From positions 1 to 54,151 of the forward strand of contig CABSNU010000014.1 in NCBI GenBank assembly GCA_902479135.1: DNA of 54,151 nucleotides, in the 5' to 3' direction. The stretch comes from an uncultured Collinsella sp. (GTDB lineage Bacteria > Actinomycetota > Coriobacteriia > Coriobacteriales > Coriobacteriaceae). The notes beneath the pieces are model-generated. The model was given only the letters and a program-made list of their open reading frames with translations. It did not search any database and was not told the origin of the DNA. The translations under genes and the position numbers were made by a program. Positions 14,543 to 24,800 of the stretch are shown one piece after another. Numbering within the stretch: position 1 is the stretch's first letter; each line of letters begins with the position of its first letter.

Positions 14543-16783
14543 TTAGTCAAACAGGCTCGGCATGTCGTTTTCCTTCATGAGGGCACCGGCGGAGGGCAGG
14601 CTCTGCGCGGTGAACTTTTCGGCCGAGACGCCGGCGCCAAGGATGTCCTCGGTTGTGCCGACAGTGGTGACCGAGCGGCCCTTCTTGGCGGTAAAGGCCT
14701 GGACGCCCTGCGTGTTGGTGGTCGTCTTGGTCTTGAGCAGCGACGTGTTGAAGTTCATCAGGCGGTAGTCGCTCGAGACCAGCGCGAGGTCGCGGTCTTC
14801 CTTGAGCACCTGCGCATGCAGCAGCTTGCTGCCGCCGTAGATGGCGTTCTTGAGGCGCTTGCGGTTGGTCTTGGTGACGTATCCGGAAAGCGCGACGCGC
14901 ACCACGCGGCCGTTCTCAAAGACGAACAGCACATCGGCCTTGTAATCCTCGGGGTCGATGACCCAGATGACGCTCTCGTCGGGTTCCATCTCAAGATCGG
15001 TCGGCAGGTACGAGCCCAGCTGGGCCGACTTGGTGTCCTCAAACGCCGCAACCTTGCACTTGTACACCTGGCTCTTATTGGTAAAGACCAGCAGCTCGTG
15101 GGTGTTGAAGGACGGGAACTCGATAAAGGGTTTGTCGCCGTCCTTGTACTTGAGCGTGGTCGCCTTCTTGAGCACGCGGTCCGTCATCTTCTTAAGATAG
15201 CCGTCGCGCGAGAGCATGATGGTGACCGGGTACTCCTCGACCTCGGGCTCCAGGCTCACCTCGATAACCTCATGGGGCTCGATCCTGCCCGTGCGGCGCG
15301 GCATCACGTACTTCTTGTTGACCGCTGCCAGCTCGTCGCTGATGACTTTCTTGATGTTCTCCTCGCTGGAGAGGATCTCCTCAAGCTCGGCAATCTCGCC
15401 CTCAAGCTTGGCAATGTCCTTGGTGCGGTTGAGGATGTACTCCTCGTTGATGTTGCGGAGCTTGAGCTCGGCAACAAACTCTGCCTGGGTCTCGTCGATG
15501 TCGAAGCCGCGCATAAGGTTGGGCACGACCTCGGCTTCGAGCTTGGTGCCGCGGATGATGGCGATGGCCTTGTCGATGTCGAGCAGAATAGCCTCAAGAC
15601 CGTGCAGCAGGTGCAGGCGCTCGGACTTTTTGCCCAGGTCAAAGTTGATGCGGCGACGCGTGGACTCAATACGCCACTTGACCCACTCGTGCAGGATCTG
15701 GCGCACACCCATAACGCGAGGGTAACCATCGACCAGCACATTGAAGTTGCACGAGAACGAATCCTGCAGCGTGGTCGAGCGATAGAGCTTGGCCATGAGC
15801 TTGTCGGGGTCGACTCCGCGCTTAAGGTCGATGGCGATGCGCAAGCCCGAGAGGTCGGTTTCGTCGCGGATGTCAGCGATTTCCTTGACTTTGCCCTCTT
15901 TGGAGAGCTTGACGATGCGCTCGATGATGACATCGGTCTTGGTGGTGTAGGGGATCTCGTAGACCTCGATGATGCGCTCTTCGGGAATCCAGCGCCAGCG
16001 GGAGCGGATCTGGAAGCTGCCCAGGCCGGTCTCGACGATCTTCTCCATCTCCTCGCGGCGGTAGATGATCTCGCCGCCGGTCGAGAAGTCGGGCATGGGC
16101 ATGTACTCGAGCAGGTCGCAATCGGGATCCTGCAGGTAGTGCATGGTGGCAGTGCAGACCTCGTTGAGGTTGAAGCCGCAGATGTCGGACGCCATGGCGA
16201 CGCCGATGCCCTTGTTGGCCGAGACGAGGATGTTGGGGAACGTGGTGGGCAGCAGGCGCGGCTCCTTCATGGCGCCGTCGTAGCTGTCAACGAAGTCCAC
16301 CGGGTCCTTGTCGATGTCCTTAAAGATTTCGGCGCTGATGGGGGAGAGTTTGGCCTCGGTATAACGCGAGGCGGCGTAGCTCAGGTCGCCCGAATAGTAC
16401 TTGCCAAAGTTGCCCTTCGACTCCACGAAGGGGGCGAGCAGCGCCTCGTTGCCGGTGGCCAGGCGCACCATTGTCTCGTAGATCGCGGCATCGCCGTGCG
16501 GGTTGAGCTTCATGGTCTGGCCCACGATGTTGGCGCTCTTCTGACGCTCACCCTTGAGCAGGCCCATCTTGTACATGGTGTAGAGCAACTTGCGGTGCGA
16601 GGGCTTAAAGCCGTCGATTTCGGGGAATGCACGCGAGACGTTGACGCTCATAGCGTAGGGCATGTAGTTGACCTCGAGCGTCTGCGTGATCGGCTGATCG
16701 GTGACCTCGGAGTGCAGGCCGATGACGTTTTCGGCGTTGACCTGCTTTTTCTTGGGCTGGTTCTTCGTCTTCTTCTTTGCCAC
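14543..16783 (-). CDS. parC: DNA topoisomerase IV subunit A
   Basis: Protein of 746 aa. The breakage-reunion domain has the catalytic tyrosine Y141 in AASRYTEAKLS, and the C-terminal half is the DNA-wrapping beta-propeller. It forms the A2B2 enzyme with the ParE encoded 45 bp upstream and decatenates daughter chromosomes. The quinolone-resistance region reads HGDAAIYE (96-103), with alanine where E. coli GyrA has S83. The lysine-rich N-terminus (MAKKKTKNQPKKK) is usual for such proteins in this lineage. It could be labelled gyrase A, but the pairing with a lone B subunit away from dnaA and the absence of a canonical GyrA box favour ParC. Confidence 0.88.
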   Translation of the reverse strand: MAKKKTKNQPKKKQVNAENVIGLHSEVTDQPITQTLEVNYMPYAMSVNVSRAFPEIDGFKPSHRKLLYTMYKMGLLKGERQKSANIVGQTMKLNPHGDAAIYETMVRLATGNEALLAPFVESKGNFGKYYSGDLSYAASRYTEAKLSPISAEIFKDIDKDPVDFVDSYDGAMKEPRLLPTTFPNILVSANKGIGVAMASDICGFNLNEVCTATMHYLQDPDCDLLEYMPMPDFSTGGEIIYRREEMEKIVETGLGSFQIRSRWRWIPEERIIEVYEIPYTTKTDVIIERIVKLSKEGKVKEIADIRDETDLSGLRIAIDLKRGVDPDKLMAKLYRSTTLQDSFSCNFNVLVDGYPRVMGVRQILHEWVKWRIESTRRRINFDLGKKSERLHLLHGLEAILLDIDKAIAIIRGTKLEAEVVPNLMRGFDIDETQAEFVAELKLRNINEEYILNRTKDIAKLEGEIAELEEILSSEENIKKVISDELAAVNKKYVMPRRTGRIEPHEVIEVSLEPEVEEYPVTIMLSRDGYLKKMTDRVLKKATTLKYKDGDKPFIEFPSFNTHELLVFTNKSQVYKCKVAAFEDTKSAQLGSYLPTDLEMEPDESVIWVIDPEDYKADVLFVFENGRVVRVALSGYVTKTNRKRLKNAIYGGSKLLHAQVLKEDRDLALVSSDYRLMNFNTSLLKTKTTTNTQGVQAFTAKKGRSVTTVGTTEDILGAGVSAEKFTAQSLPSAGALMKENDMPSLFD

Positions 16784-16828
16784 GATTTCCTCTTGAACTT
16801 CTTATGGGCCGTCGTTATCGATTTGCTG

Positions 16829-18826
16829 CTATTGCAAGTCCAGCTGGTCCAGGTATTCCTTGCCGTGCTCGGAGATATGGCGCTTGCGGCCTGCCTCGTC
16901 GTTGCCCAGCAACAGGTTGAACATGGTCTCCATCTTGGTGACGTCCTCGGGCTCCACCTTAATCAGGCGACGCGTCTCGGGGTTCATGGTGGTGAGCCAC
17001 ATCATGTCCGGATCGTTCTCACCAAGACCCTTGGAGCGGTTGATCGAGCATTTCTGGTCGCCGATTTCCTTGAGGATGCCGTTCTTTTCGAGCTCGGTGT
17101 AGGCAAAGTAGGTCTTCTCTTTGCAGTTGATCTCGTAGAGCGGCGACTCGGCGATATAGACGTAGCCCTCGTCGATAAGCGTGGGCACCAGGCGATAGAG
17201 CATGGTGAGCACAAGCGTGCGGATGTGGTAACCGTCGACGTCGGCGTCCGTACAGATGATGACCTTGTTCCAGTTGAGGTTGTCCAGGTCGAAGGCGCCA
17301 AGGTTCTTGATGCGCTTGTCTTTGATTTCCACGCCGCAGCCCAGCACGCGCATGAGGTCCATGATGATGTCGGACTTAAAGATGCGCGGATAGTCCTCCT
17401 TTAGGCAGTTGAGGATCTTGCCGCGGACGGGCATAACGCCCTGGAACTCGGCATCGCGCGAGGTGCGGATGGCACCTGCTGCCGAGTCGCCCTCTACGAT
17501 GTAGATCTCGCGACGGTTCTTATCTTTGGAGCGGCAGTCGATGAACTTTTGCACGCGGTTGGCCATGTCGGTCTTCTGCTGCAGGTTGGTTTTGATGCTC
17601 TGGCGCGTCTTCTCGGCGTTCTCGCGCGAACGCTTGTTGATGAGCACCTGCTCCATGATCTTGTTGGCAGCGTCTTTGTTCTCGATCAGGTAAGTCGAGA
17701 GGCGCTCCTTAAAGAAGGCCGTCATGGCCTGCTGGATAAAGCGGTTATTGATGGCCTTCTTGGTCTGGTTTTCGTAGGACGTCTGGGTGGAGAAGCAGTT
17801 GGTCACCAGCACCAGGCAGTCCTGGACGTCCTGCCATTTGATGCCGCTCTCGTTTTTGTTGTACTTGCCCTGTTGCTTAATGTAAGCATCGATGGCGCTG
17901 GTCAGAGCGCTACGGGCCGCCTTCTCGGGCGAGCCGCCGTTCTCGAGCCACGACGAGTTGTGGTAGTACTCCTGCATCATGAAGGTGCGCGAGAAGCACA
18001 TGCACGCGGTAATCTTTACGTTGTAGTCGGGCAGGTCCTCGCGGTCGCGACCGCGACGGTCGGCCTCGATAAAGAAGGGCTCGGTAAGGTAGTCGGTACC
18101 GACCTTCTCGAGCACGTAGTCCTCGATGCCCTTGGGGTAGCAAAAGTCCTCTTCGGAAAACTCGCCATCGTCGCCCTCAATGCGCAGGCGGAAGGTCACG
18201 TTGGCGTTGACCACGGCCTGGCGGCGCATGGTTTCGCGATACCAATCGTGGAGGATGCTGATGGAGGTAAAGACCTCAAGATCGGGGCGCCACTTGATGG
18301 TGGTGCCGGTACGGTCCTCGTCGCTGGGCTCAATCTCGAGTGCCTTCTTTTTGGCGCCGACGACCTTGCCCTTCTTAAAGTGCAGGGAGTACTTGTTGCC
18401 GTCGCGCCAAACCGTGACGTCCATGTACTCGGAGGCGTACTGGGTCGCGCACGAGCCCAGGCCATTGGTACCGAGCGAGAAGTCGTAGTCGCCGCCCTGG
18501 TTGTTGTTGTATTTGCCGCCGGCGTAGAGCTCGCAAAAGACGAGTTCCCAGTTAAAGCGCTTCTCGGAAGGGTTCCAGTCGAGCGGGCAGCCGCGGCCGT
18601 TGTCCTCTACCTGAATGGAGCCATCGCGAAAGGCGGTAAGGGTGATGAGCTTGCCGTAGCCCTGGCGCGCCTCGTCAACGGCGTTGGACAGGATCTCGAA
18701 GGCAGCGTGTGCACAGCCATCGAGTCCGTCCGAGCCAAAGATGACGGCGGGGCGCAGGCGTACGCGCTCCTCGTCCTTGAGCTGGCGGATACTGTCGTTA
18801 CCATAGTTTGCGGTGTTTTTTGCCAT
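16829..18826 (-). CDS. parE: DNA topoisomerase IV subunit B
   Basis: Protein of 665 aa. The GHKL ATPase motifs are EILSNAVDEA (N-box), VEDNGRGCPLD and GTNGLGSCATQ. The TOPRIM motifs are IVEGDSAAGA and DADVDGYHIRT. The start at 18826 is preceded by GAGAGAG; the open frame extends 92 codons further into AT-rich non-coding sequence, and that extension is not used. Operon with parC. The N-box and G2 loop differ somewhat from classical GyrB, supporting the ParE label. Confidence 0.88.
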   Translation of the reverse strand: MAKNTANYGNDSIRQLKDEERVRLRPAVIFGSDGLDGCAHAAFEILSNAVDEARQGYGKLITLTAFRDGSIQVEDNGRGCPLDWNPSEKRFNWELVFCELYAGGKYNNNQGGDYDFSLGTNGLGSCATQYASEYMDVTVWRDGNKYSLHFKKGKVVGAKKKALEIEPSDEDRTGTTIKWRPDLEVFTSISILHDWYRETMRRQAVVNANVTFRLRIEGDDGEFSEEDFCYPKGIEDYVLEKVGTDYLTEPFFIEADRRGRDREDLPDYNVKITACMCFSRTFMMQEYYHNSSWLENGGSPEKAARSALTSAIDAYIKQQGKYNKNESGIKWQDVQDCLVLVTNCFSTQTSYENQTKKAINNRFIQQAMTAFFKERLSTYLIENKDAANKIMEQVLINKRSRENAEKTRQSIKTNLQQKTDMANRVQKFIDCRSKDKNRREIYIVEGDSAAGAIRTSRDAEFQGVMPVRGKILNCLKEDYPRIFKSDIIMDLMRVLGCGVEIKDKRIKNLGAFDLDNLNWNKVIICTDADVDGYHIRTLVLTMLYRLVPTLIDEGYVYIAESPLYEINCKEKTYFAYTELEKNGILKEIGDQKCSINRSKGLGENDPDMMWLTTMNPETRRLIKVEPEDVTKMETMFNLLLGNDEAGRKRHISEHGKEYLDQLDLQ

Positions 18827-18980
18827 ACTCGCTCTCTCGGTGCTCCCTTGCTGCGTTTTAGTCATATAGATAGTCAAGGTAGCATAGCCCAGCCCCCGCG
18901 CGATTCCACCCAACACGAAATCCATCGAACAATCGTTCGGAATATATAGACTGATAATACGATATTGGAAAAAATAGCTG

Positions 18981-19009
18981 AATGAAATCAATAGATATTT
19001 GATTTCATT
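18981..19009. promoter_or_regulatory. 10-bp palindrome upstream of the DUF4143 ATPase
   Basis: Perfect arms AATGAAATCA and TGATTTCATT with a 9-nt loop lie in a strongly AT-rich 250-bp spacer between parE and the ATPase gene. Likely an operator or hairpin; the role is unknown. Confidence 0.4.
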
Positions 19010-19078
19010 TAGTAGAACCTCATATATACTAAACAAAAACGAATCAGAAGAGCTTTTATTTAATAGAACGGTGATGAT

Positions 19079-20287
19079 ATGAAGATTATCGAACGTCCTC
19101 AATATATGGAAGCGCTTCTTGGCGCTAAGGGAACGCCGGACATCAAGGTTATTACCGGCATTCGTAGGTGCGGCAAATCTGTTCTACTGGAAGCTCTTGC
19201 CGATCGCATTCGTGAGGCCGGCCCCGATGCCAATATTATCCGCATCAATTTCAATCTCCTCGAATTCGAGGAACTAACGGATTATCGAGCATTGCATCGC
19301 TACGTTGAGGAAAGCTATTGCGAGGGCCTCGATAACATTGTGATGATTGATGAGGTGCAAACTTGCGTTGGGTTCGAAAAAGCGGTCAATAGCCTTCATG
19401 CATCGGGTAAATACGATATCTACGTTACTGGCTCCAACGCTTTCTTGCTTTCGAGTGACTTGGCGACGCTTTTTCGCGGGCGGACATATGAGGTCGAAGT
19501 ATTTCCGTTCTCCTTGCTTGAGTTTTCGACATATCACGGAATTCATAACCCGGACGAAGCGCTTGACCGATATTTGAGAGAGGGCGGAATGCCTGGCTCG
19601 TATTTGTATCCTAGCGAGCGAGCTCGCTATCGATATATTGCGAACGTGCTAGATGTCTTGGTTTTGCGTGATGTGGAAGAAAAGCATGGGGTTCGTAACA
19701 AAGTGCAACTAGAACGTGCATGCGATTTCCTAATGGACAATATCGGTAACATATCTTCTGTTAGTGGGATTGCGGCTGCGCTGGATGCTGCCGGAACGCG
19801 CGTTTCCGTGGCAACGCTCGCCCAGTACCTCGGATTTTTATGCCAGGCCTTTGCGTTCTATCGAGTGCGCCGCTATGACGTAGGCGGTAAAAAGTACCTC
19901 GCTTCGGGTGATAAATACTATTTATCGGATCATGCAATCAGATACGCAAAACTTGGAACTAAAAAGCTCGACTTCGGGCATGTATATGAAAATATGGTCG
20001 CTTTAGAGCTCCTAAGACGCGGTTGGGAAATCTATATCGGGGTGCTTTATAAGAAGGAAATCGACTTCGTGGCAATTCGTCGCGATGAGCGAGTGTATAT
20101 CCAAGTTAGCGATGACATTTCGCGTCAGGAAACCTTTGAGCGCGAAGTGGCACCTCTGCTTGCGATACGTGATGCGTATCCCAAGATGGTCATTGCGCGA
20201 ACAAAGCACGAGGCTGTTGATTATGAGGGGATTAAGGTGGTCGACCTCGCCCGATGGCTGATGGGGGAGGGGTCGGATGTCGAATAG
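19079..20287 (+). CDS. AAA ATPase with DUF4143 domain
   Basis: Protein of 402 aa. Walker A GIRRCGKSVLLE and Walker B NIVMIDEVQT belong to the AAA_14 domain, and VTGSNAFLLSSDLATLFRGR is the sensor region. The DUF4143 part (about 200-360) carries HVYENMVALELLRRG and KEIDFVAIRRDERVYIQVSD, a nuclease-like core with D and Q-V-K-like residues. Such proteins are common single-gene accessory elements in gut bacteria, with suggested roles in DNA or defence; the function is not established. Codon use is more AT-rich than in parE, and a weak GGTGAT precedes the start. Probably acquired by transfer. Confidence 0.88.
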   Translation: MKIIERPQYMEALLGAKGTPDIKVITGIRRCGKSVLLEALADRIREAGPDANIIRINFNLLEFEELTDYRALHRYVEESYCEGLDNIVMIDEVQTCVGFEKAVNSLHASGKYDIYVTGSNAFLLSSDLATLFRGRTYEVEVFPFSLLEFSTYHGIHNPDEALDRYLREGGMPGSYLYPSERARYRYIANVLDVLVLRDVEEKHGVRNKVQLERACDFLMDNIGNISSVSGIAAALDAAGTRVSVATLAQYLGFLCQAFAFYRVRRYDVGGKKYLASGDKYYLSDHAIRYAKLGTKKLDFGHVYENMVALELLRRGWEIYIGVLYKKEIDFVAIRRDERVYIQVSDDISRQETFEREVAPLLAIRDAYPKMVIARTKHEAVDYEGIKVVDLARWLMGEGSDVE

Positions 20288-20309
20288 CGGGCGGTGGACG
20301 CCTATCTAA

Positions 20310-20558
20310 ATCATTGCGCTGCTCGGGCGCCTTGAGGGTCTTCTTAATAATGCGGGTGAGCCCACGCTCCTTACCGATGAATTCCACTTACTCGTTTCTG
20401 CCCGAGTAAGTTTGAAGACGGATGAGCCCGCTTCATTTTGTTTGCGGCTGGATACGTTTGTCGAAAAGTGCCGCGTGGATGGCTCAAATCGAACATTGGG
20501 ACAGGCGTCTCATTTTATGGGCCGAGGGCGTGCGTATACAAGTCTTTTTGGTCCATAG
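20310..20558 (+). pseudogene. C-terminal gene remnant of unrecognised family
   Basis: After an in-frame TAA (20307-20309) the frame runs 82 codons with coding character: GRLEGLLNNAGEPTLLTDEF, later LRLDTFVEKCRVDGSNRTLG, ending YTSLFGP. No start codon with a binding site is seen, so this is a truncated tail. With the rest of the gap (to 20702) it accounts for the stretch before the lipoprotein gene, in which I see no other gene. Confidence 0.4.
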
Positions 20559-20702
20559 GGGATGCTGGGCGGTTGCTAGTTGGGCCACGGGTCACTTCGC
20601 CGGCGTCGTGTTTTGTCATACGCTCATAGTGGAAGCCGATGCCACGGAGTCGACTTGCGATTCGGGCAACGGATGAGCGGCAAGCCGAAAGGAGCGGTGA
20701 GG

Positions 20703-21719
20703 ATGATGAAGCCCGTGACAAGGAAGCTGCTGTTAGGAATTCCCACCGTGACGCTTTCGGCTGTGTTGGCGTGTACACTTGCCGGCTGCGGCGGTAATGC
20801 GCCGAGTGGCTCGGGCGGGAGCGCACCTGTGCAGGAGAAGTCCAAGAAGCCCAAGGCCTATGAGTCGCAGACGGTCGAGGTGGCTGGCATTATCTATGAG
20901 TCGGTGGCTCACGGTACGTTCTATCGCGGTGATGCCAAGAAGCAGGACGGCTTTTACCTGCACATCAAGATTACCAACAACAACACAAAGAACAGGACGT
21001 TCAGTTCCTTTAACGTGCATGCTGCCCAAGGCGATCTTGAGGCAGGCGACCCGTTGTTTACTTCCGGCAAGTCGGCCGTGCTCGACTACGTTGCAAGTGA
21101 GGCTCCCGATGAGCTTCACGAGGGCATCGATCTTTCCAAGAGGCCAGATATCGGCCCGGGCGAGACCGTTGAGTACGTGTATTTCTGGGCGCCCAAGACG
21201 GCGTACTACGGGCCCATCACTGTCGAGTTCGTAGACGCTTACGCCCCCGCCAAGAATCATGAGGCCATGCACTTTGACACCACGGGATGCGAGACCAAGG
21301 AGTTCAAGGCGGCCGGCGGCGTGGCCGATTCTGGCGAGAAGGCAGATTTAACGGGCATCGACTGCGCATCGTACAGCATCGAGGCCGCCGATGGGTACAC
21401 GCTGGATTCGTCCGACGAAGAGCGCGAAAAGGCAAACTTCTTCCACGACGAGACTGGAGGACGCCTGAACATCAGCATCTTCCCGCGCTCGCCGGAGGAA
21501 GAGGTCGCAAGCCTAGAGCAGGTCTACGAAGGCAAGGAGACAACAACCGACCAGGTCGAGTACAACGGCATAACGTGGCTGCGCTTTACCGGTCCCGACA
21601 ACGGCCATACACTGTTTGCGACGGCTCCCGCGACGGGCGAGACCGTCCGCGTGTCGATTGGCTGGAAGATCGACTGGGATGCCGCCGTGCCCATGATGGA
21701 GGCGCTGAAGCTCAAGTAA
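20703..21719 (+). CDS. DUF5067-like lipoprotein
   Basis: Protein of 338 aa. A signal peptide ends in the lipobox LAGC (TVTLSAVLACTLAGC), followed by a Gly/Ser linker, so it is anchored on the outer face of the membrane. Residues about 45-180 hold an immunoglobulin-like fold region with KITNNNTKNRTFSSFNVHA and the GPGETVEYVYFW motif seen in DUF5067 proteins. The C-terminal half is a separate domain without a recognised family. The start at 20703 is set by GGAG nine bases upstream; a second ATG follows immediately. The role is unknown. Confidence 0.7.
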   Translation: MMKPVTRKLLLGIPTVTLSAVLACTLAGCGGNAPSGSGGSAPVQEKSKKPKAYESQTVEVAGIIYESVAHGTFYRGDAKKQDGFYLHIKITNNNTKNRTFSSFNVHAAQGDLEAGDPLFTSGKSAVLDYVASEAPDELHEGIDLSKRPDIGPGETVEYVYFWAPKTAYYGPITVEFVDAYAPAKNHEAMHFDTTGCETKEFKAAGGVADSGEKADLTGIDCASYSIEAADGYTLDSSDEEREKANFFHDETGGRLNISIFPRSPEEEVASLEQVYEGKETTTDQVEYNGITWLRFTGPDNGHTLFATAPATGETVRVSIGWKIDWDAAVPMMEALKLK

Positions 21720-21747
21720 CGCCGCGATTCTTACGCCAGGCGACTCA

Positions 21748-21782
21748 GGGCTGGCTCCGAGTTATCGGGGCCAGCCCTTTTT
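21748..21782 (+). terminator. terminator after the lipoprotein gene
   Basis: GGGCTGGC/GCCAGCCC arms with a 14-nt loop and five Ts. Confidence 0.85.
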
Positions 21783-21829
21783 GGTGCTCGATGAGCCGAG
21801 TCGGCGTTTCACACAAAAGTAACTAGGAG

Positions 21830-24800
21830 CTAGCGAGGCCTATCCGAATTGACCTCATTGGCGGTGTCTTTTTCGAGCGCCGTGCGGCGGACGCTGTAGG
21901 CGACAAGGCCGGCACCAGCTGCGGCGAGTGCTGCTGCGGCTGCGGTTAGGGGGACGTTGCTGTCGCCCGTGCCGGCGAGCGCGCCCGCTTTTCCGGAGCG
22001 CTTGTTATTGCCGTGATCCTTGCCGCTGCCAGAGCCACTGCCGCCACCGGAGCTGCTTCCGTCGGAACCACCTCCACTCGAGCCACCATCGCCGTCTACT
22101 GTCATCGGGGCGTCGTGAAGTCCTGTCGTATCCGCGCTGTCGCATACGCCGACCTGAACTTCTGAGCGTTCGCATGCCGCGTCGGGCACATGAAGCTCGT
22201 GCAGTACGGCACCCAGCGCCGAGTTTGCGCCCGGTCGAATTTCCTCGAGCGTTACGGGATCGAGCGCCACCAGGTCACGCGCCTTCGCATACAGCGTTAC
22301 GCGTTTGCCCACTTCGTCGCCCCAGCTCTCCGGGATGGCAAAGCTCATGCGGAACTGTGCCGTGCAACCCGGTGCCAGCACAGCGTTGCCGTTGTCGGCA
22401 ACCAGCGGGTGCGTTGCAAAACGTGCGCCCAGCGTCTCGAGCGCGTACTTCACGTGTGCCGTGTCGTTGGCCGAAGCATCTTCGGCAAGCTCCGGATCGT
22501 AGATCGATGCCGTGCGTGCGTTCGCTCCGAATCCGATGGATGCGCTGGAGAACGGTTGGCTGGAGCCCTCTCGGTACAGATCGATCGTGCCGGCAGTCAG
22601 CAAAGTGTTGCCGTCGTTTCGCACCGTGACCATGAAGGATTCGCCTGCTGCTCCGGGCACCACCGCGCCTGAGGTAGCGACCGCGCCCGTCGGAGTGGCA
22701 CACGCCACCAGAGGCACTTCGATGCCGTGCAGCTCTGCCTCGCTCTTCTCCGCGCTCACAATGTGCGTGGCGAGCGCGGAGAGCATGCTTCCCGACGTCA
22801 AAAATGTCGTTATCTGATCGACGGGATGGTCCAGCTCGCACATCACGAACGGCTCCGTGAACAGATCGCCTGCCAAGGTGCTGGCGAAGATGCGGAAGTG
22901 CTTGCCCATCACTGCTACCGGGTTGCCTTCTTCGTCGTAGGTTTGCCCCACCTTGCCATCGGTGTTCTCTACATAGAGCGCGCACCTGCCGTTGTTGCTT
23001 ACGCTAAACGATGCCGGGCCACAGCCTGCGGCACCCACGGGCTGCGTTGTAAATGCCGATGCGCCTCGCGTCCAAGTAATATGCTGCAGCTGCTCGTTGA
23101 CGGTGGCCAAAAAGCCCGAATGTTGTGGCCACGGCACCGCATGGGGCACCGTGGCGTCTGGTGGCATAACGCCCCAGCCCGCAATGGACTGGCCGATCAC
23201 GGCGTACGATGCGCAGCCGCAACCGTCTGCGGTCTCGTACGCAACGGGCACCACCATTTTGCCGTTGATATTCTCGGGCTCGCTCAGCTCGATACTCGAC
23301 GGTGCCTGCGGAAAGCGAAGAACTTGGCGGAACGTCAGGCTGTCGCCCAAATCATCCGACCACAGGGTAAAGCACTCCAGCGCAACCTCAGCCTCGCTGC
23401 CGAGCGCCTTCTCTGCGGTGGCTCCGCGGCGGTGGAGGTAGACACCCGACAGGCGCCCGTCGACCAGCGTCTTGCCCACCGTGATACGCGGGCACTGCAG
23501 GCAATGGTAGCCATCCTCTTGCAGGCGGCCGCGCGAGATGCTGCGCCATGACGTATGCGACACCACGCGGATCTCGTCATTACTTATGCGCAGGCGCACA
23601 ACGGACAGTATGCCGGATGTGCTCGCCGTATCGAAAAGGGTGTTGTCGCCGGCGGGGCGCTCGCCCGAGACCAGCAGCACGTAGGCGTCCTGGTTTTCCC
23701 TCCCGTCTGTATATTCCACCACGTCGAAGTCGTAATCGAATATGCCGTCGCGCTCCACGTCGCCCTCGCCAAACCCAAGGGGAAAGTCCACGGGCGTGGG
23801 AGCGGACCACGTGCCGTTTGCCTTTGTGTGCACCACCAGGCGCGAGCGGCCATTGTCGCCGTAGCGCACCGAGGCGATACGGAACAGGCATTCTACGCCG
23901 GCAATCATCGTTAGCTTCATGTGGGCTTCGCTGAGCACGCCGGAAAACAGCACGTTGTCGCTCGAGGGTTTTATGCCGCCACGCTCGTCCTCCGACACGC
24001 CGACAGAATTGGCGTTCGGGTCCGCAACGGCGTTCGTTGACTGACCGATGTAGGTGTACTCATACATCGGCGCGGCGTTTTCGTCGTTCTCTACCAGTGC
24101 ATGGACGAAATGCTCGATCTGTCCCGTGTCGTCGCTTTCTGAATCCGCCTCGAGCTCAATGCGCGTGGCCGCTTGATCCCAATCGCGCACGACAGGCGCG
24201 GCATTTACGGCAGTGGCCTTAACCTCGGCGCGTGCGAGCAGCTCGGCGTTGGTGACGATGGTGGCCGATGCGATAAACTGCGGCACACCACCTGCTTCGG
24301 CGTTGCCGGCCGAGCCGAAGCAGGCATCCAACGTATAAGGCGTATTTCCACCCAATGCCAGCTCAGAGCGCTGGAGTACATACTGGTCGCCATTGTTCAC
24401 CGACATATTCCACGAATCGATGAGTGTGGGCCACGACCCCGACCAAGCCTTGGTGGTCCACTTGAACATTACGAACTGGAGTATCACATCGACATCGACG
24501 TCTGCACCCACGCGCAGCCGCGGAAGCTGGTGTCCATCTGCCTTCTCGTACCCAATGAACAGCGTGAGGGATGCGGCACCGCGCACGGCAGACGAAGCGA
24601 CGCCTGCAACGCCGGCTCCAAAGGTGACGGCAAGTCCGATCTGGATGGTGAACGAGCCCGACGTGTTGGAATAGTCGAGCGAAATGTTCTTGAAAAACGC
24701 CGCGCCGCTGCCGTGCGTGTGGGCACCCACAGCGAGCGCCAGCTTCGCCAGCACCCAAGGGTTGACGTTTAGGAAAAATGGCACCGGTCCTAGGGTAAAC

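Noticed and set aside
14816..17404. 862-codon plus-strand frame opposite parC/parE
   Set aside because: Antisense shadow, repetitive Leu/Val/Asp content, no ribosome-binding site.
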